Source: Reticulitermes lucifugus
Taxonomy: Eukaryota > Arthropoda > Insecta > Blattodea > Rhinotermitidae
Direction: 5' to 3'
Assembly: GCA_026260175.1 (NCBI GenBank)
Contig: JAKCWW010000026.1
Location: 53,977 to 117,976 of the forward strand
DNA: 64,000 nucleotides
Both the position numbers and the translations under genes were made by a program. Shown here piece by piece: positions 1 through 10,998 of this stretch. The notes beneath the pieces are model-generated. The model was not told the DNA's origin and searched no databases. It saw only the letters and a list, made by a program, of their open reading frames with translations. Position 1 is the stretch's first letter. Every line of letters starts with the position of its first letter.

Positions 1-315
1 ACCTTACGGGCATGAATAGAACTAGTAATGCTCGTAAGCAAAATTTAGCGGCCATTTCTCACCAATGACTCCTGCCAGATGGCTCTGGCAGTCAGGATTG
101 AGTAGAACTTGTGCGGTCAGTGGGCTGGTCACGTGACCATAGAAACCTCCGAAAGGAGGCCCCTATGTTGGAGCGACAGGGACAAAACAACAAACAATAC
201 GCTGGACGTGCAAAGCAAACATATTGTAGAGACATTAAGCAGAGTAAACCTGTGTCTCCACTACCTTATATGCACGCCATTATTTGGTTGGTATTGTGGA
301 GTATTTATCTTTTAG
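1..315. other. unassigned sequence
   Basis: No gene recognised. Short overlapping open frames between 109 and 329 do not resemble a known protein and lack convincing splice sites. A short AT-rich tract begins at the right edge. Confidence 0.5.
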
Positions 316-366
316 ATATATATATATAATATATATATATGTATATATATATGTATATATATATTT
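316..366. repeat. (AT)n microsatellite
   Basis: About 50 bases of alternating A and T, interrupted twice by a G. It is a simple repeat with no coding meaning. Confidence 0.9.
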
Positions 367-1119
367 AGTGTCCAGATTTTGCCAGATTTCTTTAATAATT
401 CGTAATGAAAGTTTCTTATTTTATATCACCACAGTTTATTAATTTAATCCTCTGAATAAGGTTACAGTAAATTTTATAAAGATAGCAAAGAGTAAAAGGA
501 CCCGTGACACGAGATGCCTTCTTCGGTAAGTATAACAATGAATATGACATTGTACATTTTCTTAGATACAAACATTTCAAAGTTGCTGCTGTCTTCTTAC
601 CCAGTGTAGAGTTCTGTGACTCTAAAGATGTGGACAGCAAGTTATTCCATAACACTAGCATTTATCTACCCCAGTACACGGGATCAGAGTCAATAAAATC
701 TTAAACTCAATGCCGTAACATTCTAGCCTCTTCACTGATAAAAAACCATTGGTGTGCTATAAAGGAGAAGTACTGACATTTTCTTACTTATCATTTTATA
801 TTCAGGTTCCAAACAAGAAAGGATACGAAGCGTTACCTCTGATATTATTTGCTGGCGAAAAGAAGCGTACTGCTAAAGTTTATAGAAATTAAATAATTCA
901 CTGTATACATTGTCTTATATAGTTGCCTAGCGATGAAACATCCGTGACAAAGAGCGGGTCATGCACAGCATATTTGTCTAGCAAGTTGGAAGCAAGCAGG
1001 AAGAAATGTGAATTGCAAAAGAGGGATTTGTATGAAGTCTTACAGAAAGTCTATGTTTTGTCTTAGCAATTAATAAAAAAGAATATGTAATTGAAGGCTT
1101 CCGCCGTGGTCGTAATTTT
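367..1119. other. unassigned AT-rich sequence
   Basis: No gene recognised. Two overlapping open frames on opposite strands (416-704) are about the length expected by chance in AT-rich DNA and match nothing I recognise. Confidence 0.5.
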
Positions 1120-1213
1120 GCTTAAAATCTTCTGGGTTATTACTCGGCATCGTTGTTTGGTGTATGACATACACCAAAAACGATGCCGGATAACAACTCA
1201 GAAGATTTTAAGC
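1120..1213. repeat. long near-perfect hairpin
   Basis: A left arm of 47 bases (1120-1166) and a right arm of 46 bases (1168-1213) are inverted complements with only a handful of mismatches and one indel, separated by one base. The outer part contains CTTCTGGG followed closely by TTAC. That resembles the outer end of the foldback elements at 37935 and 7226 (CTTCTGGGATGTTAC). It could be a short derivative of that family, or an unrelated MITE. No hammerhead core is visible. Confidence 0.8.
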
Positions 1214-1357
1214 AATATGAAAGAAGTTACTTAAATTTCTATGAAACTAAATAATACTTTCAATTACATCAAACTAATTAGAATATTTTCAGACAAAAAC
1301 TGAAATAAATATTTGGAATAAAGAAACGTCAAAAAGAACTGAACTAATTTAAGAATA

Positions 1358-1509
1358 AATTTTAGATTATTCATACCGTGCATTGTCATCAATCAAACGT
1401 AAAATACTCAACCAACAAATGCACATTTATTATTATTTTCTTTATTTTTTACTTGTTTTATTTAAAAACAGCAAGAGTGCGTTTGTTGGTTGAGTATTGA
1501 ATGTTTGAT
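1358..1509. mobile_element. small inverted-repeat element, family M1, copy 1
   Basis: A non-coding element of about 152 bp. Inverted arms at 1391-1424 and 1477-1510 share the core AACCAACAAATGCAC and flank an AT-rich spacer. A 13-base direct repeat, TAATTTAAGAATA, lies at 1345-1357 and 1510-1522 and looks like a target-site duplication. The left side has an asymmetric extension containing CCGTGCATTGTC. A closely similar motif (CCGTGCATTCTGTC) occurs at the left end of the hammerhead foldback at 15325, so M1 looks like a ribozyme-less relative. The long duplication argues against a classic cut-and-paste MITE. Confidence 0.7.
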
Positions 1510-1522
1510 TAATTTAAGAATA

Positions 1523-1879
1523 CTTTCCTTTCGGAACAGAAAATTAACAGCGAAGGCGGAACCGATGTTTTTGGAATACGCATTAGGCGAAATGTGTATG
1601 GATATCCCTCCCTTAACTTTTCGTAATTTTGTATATTTTCTAAAATGGTTGCTAGCAAGTGGCATCTACTTTGATAGAGCGCAATAAACCTAGAAAATTT
1701 TGAGCGTCTACGCTCTGCTCTTGCAATATGCATACATTACACCTGGCAATCGAATTCATTTCCACAGAACGTCGCTTTCACGTAGGTTGGTAATGACTTA
1801 AGGCAAGGAAACCATTCATTTTAGGATCTTCCTTAACAGAAGGAAAAGTGTACATAATTTTAAAGAAATAGTCAAGTGG
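1523..1879. other. unassigned sequence
   Basis: No gene recognised. Short frames on both strands overlap one another and match no known family. Confidence 0.4.
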
Positions 1880-2010
1880 TTTCATTAAGTAAACTTCGAA
1901 ATTTAACAACGATAATATCAAAGCCCTCCAATGGGCAGGATTTTGAGCCATTTTCTCCAACCTGAAGAATCCACTGTCATCCAAGGAAATCTTTTCCAAG
2001 AGGTTACCCC
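1880..2010 (-). pseudogene. possible LINE-2 (RTE-type) C-terminal remnant
   Basis: The minus-strand translation contains MAQNPAHWRALILSLLNFEV. This resembles the tail of RTE-type polyproteins, recalled as LAQDRxQWRAL followed by NLRV. It sits in a 78-codon open frame with no other recognisable part. Other decayed LINE-2 pieces in this window are also on the minus strand. A chance frame remains possible. Confidence 0.35.
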
Positions 2011-2014
2011 ACAA

Positions 2015-4689
2015 AAATACTTATAGGCATTCCTTGTGTCCATCAACGCAGCTACATGTCCAATGCATTGTAGTCCCCCATATTTCAATAACATAAAAAT
2101 AGATGAAAGAGAATATACGGAGTTTAACTTTACATATATTTAAATTATCATATACTCGTATGTCTCACATTGTGAGCACTTTATCAAATACTTATACCTT
2201 ATATTGTTTCCTTCAAGGAAAGGGCTTACTTTACGTTCATTCAAAGCAGATGCGGGACCAGTGATGTTTGCATACGCATAGATCTAACTAGATATCTTAA
2301 CGAACACAAAATTATTTTTGTAAATTATGTCCTTCTAAAACGTTATATACAATATGTAACTTGTTAGGTCGGAGCTAGAAGTTCTTGCAGAAAGTATTTT
2401 ATGTTTATTTTAAGTTTAAGTACTTCGCTTGAGAGGCCTGTGTTTAGATTAATGTTGGTATTAAGTATATTATATGTGAGGGTATAATTTAAATTCGTCT
2501 GGATCAGAACAAGGTCCATTTACTCGCCCTTTGTACATAATAATGAAATTTCGCTTTCATCGAAAGCCGGAAAATTTATTTATCAGCCCAATGACAATTC
2601 GCTTTTCATGAATGATTATGGACAAATGATTTAAGACCTGAAATGTTGTACTGTATATGTATTAGAGTGAGAAACATTATTGTGTTTTAGAAGCATTGCC
2701 CCAAGCTTCCTAACGTTTTCGAATGTAATAAAAGTTTTAGTAATTCACGAAACGATGGCTACTGTCATATTTTCTGCTGCGGATACGATCCATACGGTTT
2801 AAATCCACGATCATCTAACTTAACATAAGGTATCTGCTATCATGTCTGGGACGCCTTATAGATGCAGCAACTTCTCCGGCACCTGCGTACTGCGGTTCAG
2901 TCTGATGAGAACTTAAGGCGTTACGTTACAAGTATGGCAACTGGGACCACACACGCATCAGATACCAGAAGAACCGAAAGCACAGTACTGTTGCTGCGAC
3001 AATAGAGAAACTTGCTTCTAATTTTGTGATTCCCAGTTATAGAATCCTAATAATTCTTCAAGGACTTGTTAAGTTTTCTGATTATTTTTCATACATTTTG
3101 CTAGAAACAATCGCTTTTGGAAAGACCGAGGCTTTCCATACTCTCCTTCACTTTAGAAGTCATCTCAAGGAAGTGTAAAACGTTGGGAGAATGCTGATCG
3201 AACACCTTCCAGAACAAAGTGCTGAACAAAATGTCTGGAAAGAAGACATGTAAATGAAAAGGATGAAGAAAGTTGTATAATAGATCGTCTTCACCAAATA
3301 TTATTAAAGTAATCATATCAAAAATAAAGACACGAAGCGGCAGGTAGCTTGAAGAACAGGGATAATAAATGTACTTGCATACAAAACGTAATTCGACGAA
3401 TTTATGGAAAGGAATCCTTTGACAAACGTACGAGTGGATGAGAATGAAGTGCAGAGCCTTTAAGATAAAAGACGTGCTGATGAAGAATGAATTTATTTGG
3501 CTCTGCTTATACTACATCAGCGGCCTTGTTTTATACTACAACAAAGATAAAAAGTTTGTAATTCATAAGATTTCTTGACATTACGTGCTAGTATGGCCTA
3601 TACATTTTGGAGGGAAGACACCATATCTAAGATTGCGTTAAGAACTCCAAGTATTCCAAATTATTATTTTCGTGTAATAGGCTAAATTTTGTGCTGACAC
3701 ATATAAAATTTTAAGATACAAAGTTCTAAAATTTTCCCAAACTTTTAACGCATTAAATCTCTGATTATAGGTAGGACCCTAAATTGGATGGCGTGGAGTA
3801 GGGGAGTTTCAAAAATTTTTATCAAATCTTTTAATTTTCTGGGCGGTAAAGGTAACACAATTTCAGCACAGAAAAATATCACTTCTATTAATCTAGTTTC
3901 ACCTTGGTAAGAACTTGTCTGAATGCGTGTTTGTTACAAACAATTATAATGATTATATAACAAAATATTATATTTATTATCCAATGACTTATAAATATTC
4001 ATTTTGCACACACACAAAATAATAAAGATGAGATTAGACAGTGAAAAGAAAGGAATATGGTATTACTCATCCTACCCTATTAGTACCAGGTAAGTGTCAA
4101 ATATTTTAACCAGTTTTCTACCTCTGTATAGTAACAGGTACTATTACGGTTTGAATTTAAATCCTTAGTGCTGCTCTTAGGGCACAGAAAAACATGAGTT
4201 TTTAACTACAAGCCTAGGGCTGAGTACAGTCTCACAAAACGTAAAGCAACTTCGATTTCTTAAATTATTCCTTTTTATTCATTTTTCTTTCATGAGTTCT
4301 CTTTACCGCGATTATAATGAAAAATAGGATAGAATCTTGATTTTGTATTCATCTCTCTTTTTCAAACGAGAAGGATTAAGGAACTGGAAACATCTGAGTA
4401 AGAGTGTTCCTTGTGGACGTATTGTTCTTCAGTATAACAATAGATTGCAGTATCAACAGTACTGAAGCTTCATCCTCAAAAGGCGGATTACAAACTATGT
4501 CGAACGGAGTATTAATATTTCCAAGGTATTAAAAAATTATTTTACTCGTTTGAACGAATAAGAATTTGCAGTACTTTAGTCTTCATTATTGAAGGAGAGG
4601 ATCGTAAAAAATACCAACTTTCTTATATTTTGTAATAATTAATTGTGTTTATATCTATTTTCAGCAATATTGACTGCTTTTTTCGTTTC
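2015..4689. other. gene-poor AT-rich stretch
   Basis: No gene recognised. A loose inverted similarity (GGTATCTG near 2830 against CAGATACC near 2960) is too weak to call an element. The 71-codon minus frame at 3101-3316 resembles nothing known. Confidence 0.5.
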
Positions 4690-4982
4690 AAGGTGAAGAT
4701 AAAGGTAAATTTCACCCTAGAATAGACCATAAAGTGTCAGAGAAGAAGTAAAAGTAAAGCTCTACTCTTTCTTTAACTTCATCGATAGATGGGGTGGGTG
4801 GTTAACATCACGCCACAGCCACTTTACCCCAGGTATGAGAAGAGGTGTCTATTTTACAGAAGGCTGGGTGTGCTCCAGGACCGGTCTGGACGGGTGCGGA
4901 AAATCTCGCTTAACCGGGATTCGATCCCCGGACTGTCCAGCCCCTAGCGAGTCGCTATACAGACTACTACATCCCGGCCCAC
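4690..4982 (-). mobile_element. tRNA-derived SINE, family C, copy 1
   Basis: On the minus strand the head begins GGGCCGGGATG and carries a pol III B-box-like segment, GGGGATCGAATCCCGG. A body starting GCGAGATTTTCCGCACCCG follows. The same body is found at 10805-10998. The two copies also share AAAGGTAAATTTCAC at the far end, here near 4702. The element is non-coding and moved by LINE machinery. I recognise it only as a tRNA-related SINE of blattodean type. Confidence 0.8.
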
Positions 4983-6159
4983 TTTATCGTTTCAAAAATG
5001 TGTTTAAATTTTAATGTGATTTTAAATCTTTGAACACTGGATATTACAAAAGACTATTTTAGACTGTAAAATTTTGGCACTTTCATCTAAGGTATACACA
5101 AAACCCAGTTCGTATACTTCATAGAGGGTAAAGTCCTTCCTTCCAACAAACATACTATCCCTTAATGTCCTTTCGATACACAAGTTGTATCTCTGTAAAA
5201 TGAGAGTGTTTGGTCAAAATGAAGGGCTCCTTAAATGTTACAGAGTGTGGTTTTGAAATGTAGTCGTCCATGTCTACTCGAAGCTGTTCCTATAATTTTA
5301 TTTTGTGTAGGAATATTTTGAATTTGAGGTACCATCACTAGCTTTTCAGTACTGACTCCTGAGCTCGGGTGATAGTGTGTGTGTGTGAATATTTTGAATT
5401 CTAGGTGTCACCAATTGATACAATGTGTAGATTAAATCTAACGTGAGTTTCTGTGCACATACCTAGGGCATTAAATATCACAAAACGGTACATAATATTC
5501 TATCAGTGTTTATTCAATATAGTAAAAAATGTATATTTATGAAAGGAGAAAACCTTTTCAACTAAATATATGAATGAAGAATATTAAAAAACCATCAGCA
5601 AAACTGGAAATTTGTAAGACACTTTTTTGAGGCACTTGCCACATTTAAATCCAAACGGGAAATGAGAAAATATGAATGATCCAATTGTAGGTTTTGGTGT
5701 TGGCAGAAGTCAAGAGGCAGCACTTTTAGTATCGATCAGGAGGTAGGGATTTGTCCATCGAAACACATGTCTGTTAAACAATGGACGTGAATGGAACAGC
5801 ATAATTTTACATCTCACAATGAGTACAAACTAATTGAGCACAATAGCGAGAGATCTTTGAAAACCGTATTCGTTTGTATATACTTAGACTTGTCTGGTAA
5901 TGACACATTTAAAGGAAACCCCATACAGAACAGTAAAATAATAACTCAGAATTACCCGCTAAAGAAGGTTAAACTCCATGGGTTGTAATGTAATTGATTA
6001 ACATTATGATTCAAACAGAAAGTTCCTAGATGCAAAGCCATGCGGTACTATAAGAATACACTGAAAAAGGAGAAATATTACAGAAATGCAGCTATCCTTC
6101 TTTAAGTACGTAGGCTGCCTCTGAGATAATATATACCAATATCCAAAACACTTCTACAA
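4983..6159. other. unassigned sequence
   Basis: No gene recognised. A short direct duplication of GAATATTTTGAATT occurs near 5330 and 5387. The 65-codon frame at 5791-5988 resembles nothing known. Confidence 0.5.
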
Positions 6160-6370
6160 ATAGACTACAAGGAATTTCCTACATTTTAAATATTTGACTA
6201 TTTACATCATGTCTACTGTGTGCAAAGTTTCTTAATTTGATTTTTTGCAATAGTGCTTTGGTTGGTTCCCTGATGATGATCCCTTGGAGATCGAAACATG
6301 TAGGAATATTTTATGTGATATTATAATATAAATATCTAAGAAACAACATTGTGCATTTTGTTGGTCTAAT
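6160..6370 (+). mobile_element. hammerhead foldback element, family H1, one good arm
   Basis: The right half is well preserved. It holds a hammerhead core at 6265-6307 and ends in GTGCATTTTGTTGGT (6351-6365), matching the terminal motif of the foldbacks at 15325 and 29214. The left half near 6170-6215 looks like a decayed inverted arm (complement of ATGTAGGAA near 6171, and CATCATG near 6207). It is a non-coding repeat whose mobility would depend on proteins supplied elsewhere. Confidence 0.6.
6265..6307 (+). ncRNA. type I hammerhead ribozyme motif
   Basis: All core parts are seen directly. Stem I 5' strand GTTCC (6265-6269) is followed by CTGATGA (6270-6276). Stem II is GATC (6278-6281) with GATC (6289-6292) around a 7-base loop. 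Then come GAAAC (6293-6297), a minimal stem III AC/GT with loop AT, and the cleavage triplet GTA (6300-6302). Stem I 3' strand GGAAT (6303-6307) pairs with GTTCC, one pair being G-U. Predicted cleavage is after 6302. The very short stem III and its palindrome ACATGT are typical of hammerheads in Penelope-like elements, which tend to act as dimers. Confidence 0.75.
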
Positions 6371-7225
6371 TGTTGCGAATTAGTACTCGCCAATGCACTG
6401 AATGAGAAATATAAAGTATATATACATGTATATACATAGTATATGTGTGACTTTCTTTTCTTAAATTACGTACATGAATCCTATTCCTTTCTCTTCACTG
6501 ACTCGCATAACAATAATACAAACTTAGAATTCACTCTTAAAACTTCCTCCCCTCTATCTCTTTAGTTCTCCCTCCTTTTGCATTTTTGGAATAAAAAGAG
6601 GGTGGAAAAATAACTTCCATAGCTGATCGTCATTTGTCACAGGCCGAACCATCCGAAAAATACCGGAAGCAGGAACCATATTCCAAAACGACAGCGCTGC
6701 CTCCTAACGGCCACAACGATAAAACTCTTTTATTATTTTTTCTGGATACAAAAACTCGAATTTTATAGGCTAATACAGAAATCTTTCTATAGCCAAGATG
6801 GACCATCAACGTCCCTCTCCACCGTTTCCAAGAGTGTACAACTTGCGTACCTGGGCCTTCGGAAGTCATAGTCAGTTAATGCCTTTTTTTAAACACTCAG
6901 TGTCTATTGTGAGATTCTAGGAAACCATTGCACTCTGTGGCATACCGTGAAGAGAATCTGATGTTAAAATTGTCACATATACCATACGCTTGTCACTCGT
7001 CTTTGAATGGTTAGTTAAAAATTCTATGGCGCAAACTTTTCAGAAGGGTACAAATCGAAAGTGTAATAAGAAAAATACGATAAACAACAAAGCTTCAGGA
7101 TTTGTACCCTTAATTTAATATATTCAAGCCAAAGAATTTATAGAGAGAAAGGTAGGCTAAAAATAAGAAATACTTAGGTTGCTATCTAGGTTACGGCTGA
7201 AGGAACTTAGACGAATCGGAAAAGG
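6371..7225. other. unassigned sequence
   Basis: No gene recognised. The 79-codon minus frame at 6630-6869 is somewhat less AT-rich than its surroundings, but it matches no family I know and shows no clear splice sites. Confidence 0.45.
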
Positions 7226-7305
7226 AGGTCTTCGCTCTTCTGGGTCGTTACGCAGTATATGTAAGGAATTACAAGAAAAAGAGTCGTTCTTGAAAAGCTG
7301 ATAAT
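7226..7305 (+). mobile_element. truncated foldback element, family H2, left end
   Basis: AGGTCTTCGCTCTTCTGGG, then a GTTACGCAG segment, matches the left terminus of the H2 element at 37935. The following AAGAAAAAGAGTCGTTCTTG resembles the internal spacer of that copy. The hammerhead-like parts are missing. Confidence 0.55.
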
Positions 7306-7344
7306 TCCTCAGCTAGATAAGAAATGTTCCGAATGCTATAAAAC

Positions 7345-7935
7345 CCGAAGTTTCATTACCGTGTAAACAACAGCCCAACAAATCTCCCTATCCTGAAGTA
7401 GATCTATCCAGTTCAAGTCTTCGTGTCCTCTTGCCTGAAGATCTATTTTAATATTATCCTTCGGTCTATTCCTAGTGTTCCCAAATATTGTACTTCCTTT
7501 ATATTTCTCAACCGAAACTGTTTATGAACCTCGCTTACCCCCACACGCGCTACATGCCCGGACCATCTCATTTTTCTATGCTTGATTATCTGATTAATAT
7601 TTGGTGAGTAGTAAAAATTATGAAATTTGTGTTACTCATACAGTGCATTGTCATCGATGAAACATAAAATACTCAACCAATAAACGCACTCTTATTATTA
7701 TTTTTTAGATATTACACAGGGATTATAATATATATCTAAAATAATAATAATAATAATAATAGTGCATTTGTCGGTTGACTATTTTATTTTTACAAATCAT
7801 GAAGTTTCTCATTATGCAGTCTCCTGTTTCTTTCTCCCCTTATACAAAAATATCATTCTCCACTTCCTGTTCTCAATATTCCTCAACCTATGTTCTTTCC
7901 TTAATGGATTAAACCTAGTCTCACGCCCACACGAA
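7345..7935 (-). pseudogene. LINE-2 (RTE-type) polyprotein C-terminal remnant, interrupted by an M1 element
   Basis: The minus strand reads KEHRLRNIENR, then an HNEKLHDL segment broken by the M1 insertion at 7628-7790, then YSPNI, KHRKMRWSGHVARVGV, and further down DNIK-type residues and an IDLL segment. This is the C-terminal region of RTE-like retrotransposon polyproteins, recalled as EEHRLRVFEN, LHNEEL, RRMRWAGHVARMGE and DNIKMDL. Several stops and frameshifts make it non-functional. It is the oldest layer here because M1 sits inside it. Confidence 0.75.
7628..7790. mobile_element. small inverted-repeat element, family M1, copy 2, nested in LINE-2
   Basis: Inverted arms contain CTCAACCAATAAACGCAC on the left and GTGCATTTGTCGGTTGA on the right, around an ATA-rich spacer. 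The left extension has GTGCATTGTCATC, as in copy 1. Flanks 7612-7627 and 7791-7806 match at 13 of 16 positions. The interrupted LINE reading frame shows that this segment was duplicated on insertion, giving independent support for a target duplication of about 16 bp. Confidence 0.75.
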
Positions 7936-7939
7936 ACGA

Positions 7940-8739
7940 CTCCCAAATTGAGTTCTGTACATTTAATCTATATATACTTAGGTACCAAAAGAAATGATAA
8001 AATAATTAGAAGCGAATATTAGCAGGAATTCCGTGAATTTAAATTACTCTTAATTATTTCATGGTTGCAAATTTCATTTTTAATGTCTTTCGCAAATAAA
8101 TGAACTTTGCCATTTTTCACTACCATTGGTAGGAGTGTATTAGACATATATTGGCCAACACCACTTCCTGCAAACTTATGAAATTCGGTACTCATTACGT
8201 ACTTGTCACAAATGACTAGCAGGCAGTTGTGACGTCATAAGCAAAAACAACGCTAACTCAATCAACCAACGAAATTGGTAAAGAAAACATTATCATAAAT
8301 CTTATTGTAAAAGCACACGTTAGAATGATCGTCTCCATGAATGACACCCCTGTTTCCCGCAGGCGCATTTTGTCCTTTCCTTTTCCACCCCTTCTTACTT
8401 AAGTCCAAATACTCCATTTTTTCTAACGTGAGGCATTTAGCTATTAGCATACTTATACATAGATCGTTGGTCCCTACGTCCGTAACAATACACAATAACC
8501 TTTCCTAGCGCACTGCCACACACACATCGCAACAGGCCTGTCATATGGCAATCTAGTGCACAATAAAAATTATCCTCTCTAGTCTATTAGTTCAGAATGT
8601 TCATACAATAAAAACTTCCTTCCGAGTGGCAGATCTCACTAAACACATGAGAAACAGACCCACTAAGAGAGCTTGTAGTTACTTGACCGAGAATTCCGTA
8701 TTGTGGGATCTGAGGGTTGGTCACCTTTATCAGAAACTT
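7940..8739. other. unassigned sequence
   Basis: No gene recognised. The 77-codon minus frame at 8262-8495 resembles nothing known. Confidence 0.45.
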
Positions 8740-8965
8740 CACCATAGAATTCTACAATATACCAGTTTAATTCTGTCACATTTTCCAAATCAAGCCCAAA
8801 ATGCAATTTTAATATTATCCCCTATACTAAGTACATGTTTTCCAAACTGGTTTTTTCTAACATACAACTTGAAATAAAATCTGTTGTAACGCGTTTTTTG
8901 GCTTCAAGCTTGCTACATTCCGAGCCCATCTCAGCATTTTTATTTAAAAGACACTGTATTATTTT
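8740..8965 (-). pseudogene. decayed LINE-2 (RTE-type) C-terminal fragment
   Basis: The minus strand reads KMLRWARNVASLKPKNALQQ and then IGDNIKIAFWA, followed by a C-D-R-I-like segment. The order RWA-(H/N)VA then a DNIK motif matches the LINE-2 copies at 7345, 12318 and 39455. A stop codon lies before KMLRW and another after FWA. It is non-functional debris. Confidence 0.5.
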
Positions 8966-10007
8966 CGGTTTCCTTAACTAACACTTGGTTAACAAATAAA
9001 AAACTTGGTAAAATTTATAAAAAATGTGTACATTTAATTACGGTGATGTAACTATCATCTATTTAAAGCAACTTTATATTGAATATGATTATGTAATACA
9101 ATTTTTAATGTTTTAATGTATATTAAAGAAACTGTATATCTGTATGGGTTTTATAAAATTTCGTAAAATGTACTGAATCTCAACACAGACAAAATACTTC
9201 GCTGTTAGAATTCTACACGGTGCTTTCATATCGTAAATTTCACAATTAGACGAGTTTAGGTAAGTACATATTGCTTACATGAAGTGGATATATTGTATGT
9301 TTCCAGTGCATTACAACTTCTTAACAAACGACTGACAATTTAAAAATATCTGCGTAAAAGTAAAGTATTCCTTCCAAAACTTAAAGCAGCATTCAAATAT
9401 CACAATCTAGTCGCTGTAAGACAATTTATAACACAATTCCACTATCACAGTCTAGCAATTACAAGCGCATGTTTATCGTAAAATGTTTTTTCTTTTTAAA
9501 GAACCATCAAGAGGAAGTAAAGTTTTATAAGCAATGCAATAACTATACTCATATATTAGAGTCCTTGAAAGGAGGGTAATCCACAAAGTATGTCAAGAAT
9601 TTCTCCGGCTTTTATGCAAAACAATGTGTCATTACGTGTTCAACACAGCCGGCCACTGTACGCTAAACTCAGCCACTACACATCATCAGGATATTTGTTC
9701 CAGGTCCATTTTAACGTTACTTTTCTAACTGTGCCTTCTGCAGAGCTGTCTCTCTTCTTCAGTTTTACTGACTAAACGTTAAACAGGTTAAGTATATAAT
9801 TTTAAATATACAAGAAACAGAGTTAAAAACCAGCATCTTCTTTTTTTGTGGTGGAGTAAAATAAACATAAAAATATGATTTATAGATTTTATTTTACGTA
9901 ATATATATGTATGTATGATTATTACAATTTTTATAAAAACATGATTAAGGCAAAAACTTTTTGTTGAAATTTCAAAATACAAAAAAGTATTTCAATAACT
10001 TTGTGTA
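8966..10007. other. gene-poor AT-rich stretch
   Basis: No gene recognised. Short frames at 9590-9775 (+) and 9788-9982 (-) are AT-rich chance frames. Confidence 0.5.
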
Positions 10008-10145
10008 TAAAATATCTCCCTGGGTTTAAAGGCGGCCAGTGCGTAGGGCTGGGAAAACCTTGCCATCTTCATGTGCAGATTGTCTGGAAATTCTGGGAGT
10101 CTCAACCTGCTGGAGCCCTAAGGATGTGTTCAGGTCTGTACAGGG
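10008..10145 (+). mobile_element. SINE family A, 5'-truncated copy
   Basis: The plus strand carries GGCGGCCAGTGCGTAGGGCT, ATGTGCAGATTGTCTGG and a TCTGGGAGTCTCAACCTGCTG-type segment. These are the complement of the body of the SINE-A copies at 37257 and 59763. The tRNA-like head is missing, as expected from incomplete reverse transcription. Confidence 0.75.
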
Positions 10146-10189
10146 ATAGTTTTTCGTATTTAAAATGGTTATTAGAATTTATTTTTTAA

Positions 10190-10804
10190 ATTCAACTTGA
10201 TAGTTATTCTGATCCACTACTTAAAATCACGCAGGTCCAGAAACGGAACACAAAATTTCTCTTTCGAGACAAGCAAAGAAATAGCATCAGCACATATTTA
10301 ATGCAAAATATATTTTTTCACATTCCTTGTAACGTTGCTGTTCGCTTAAGTTTACCGCTGTTAAAATGGAACAGAGAAGAGATGGATTTTTATGGACCTC
10401 TTCCACAACGTTGACTAAGATATTTCCTCCAATTCATTTTCATCCCTTTATGTAGACAAAAACTAAATAATTATTATAATTGCCGAAGCGAAACAAACGT
10501 AGGCAAATGTGTGGATTATTTGCTTATAGCTCACGGTGAGATCCAATGGCTGTACTTTGTGAAGACGATAAAATGTAAAGAGATTGCAAGTAAGGTACAA
10601 ACTTTCATAACCACCGAGCTATATGTTAGTATATATGTATTTGTACTGATGAAATAAGAACTGGTGTTATGTTTTATGTGTTCTAATCATGATGTTCATT
10701 TGTTGCTGAATTCTGTCATTCTTAATTTTTTCCATTATTCCGATCTACGTATTACACAAAGAAGAAGAGTAAAGCTGTCTAAAATCTGTCAAAGATTGTA
10801 TCTT
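10190..10804. other. unassigned sequence
   Basis: No gene recognised and no strong repeat seen by eye. Confidence 0.4.
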
Positions 10805-10998
10805 CAACCTAAAGGTAAATTTCACACTTAGAATTTTACCCCTCCGGTAATAACCCGGTACCGAATGTACAGCAGGCTAGATGGGCCACAGGGCCGGTCT
10901 GTAAGGGTGTGGAAAATCTCGCCCACACCGGGATTCGATCCCCGGACCGTCCAACCCGTAGCGAGTCGCTATACCGTCTACGCTATCCCGGATCACAT
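10805..10998 (-). mobile_element. tRNA-derived SINE, family C, copy 2
   Basis: On the minus strand the head carries TAGCGACTCGCTACGGGTTG and the B-box-like GGGGATCGAATCCCGG, followed by the body found at 4690-4982. The distal end again has AAAGGTAAATTTCAC. It is about 100 bp shorter than copy 1 in the distal part, so one copy has an internal deletion or insertion. Confidence 0.8.

Noticed and set aside
2820-2980. Inverted repeat as a MITE
   Set aside because: Only scattered matches (GGTATCTG) over long arms; no termini or duplication could be defined.
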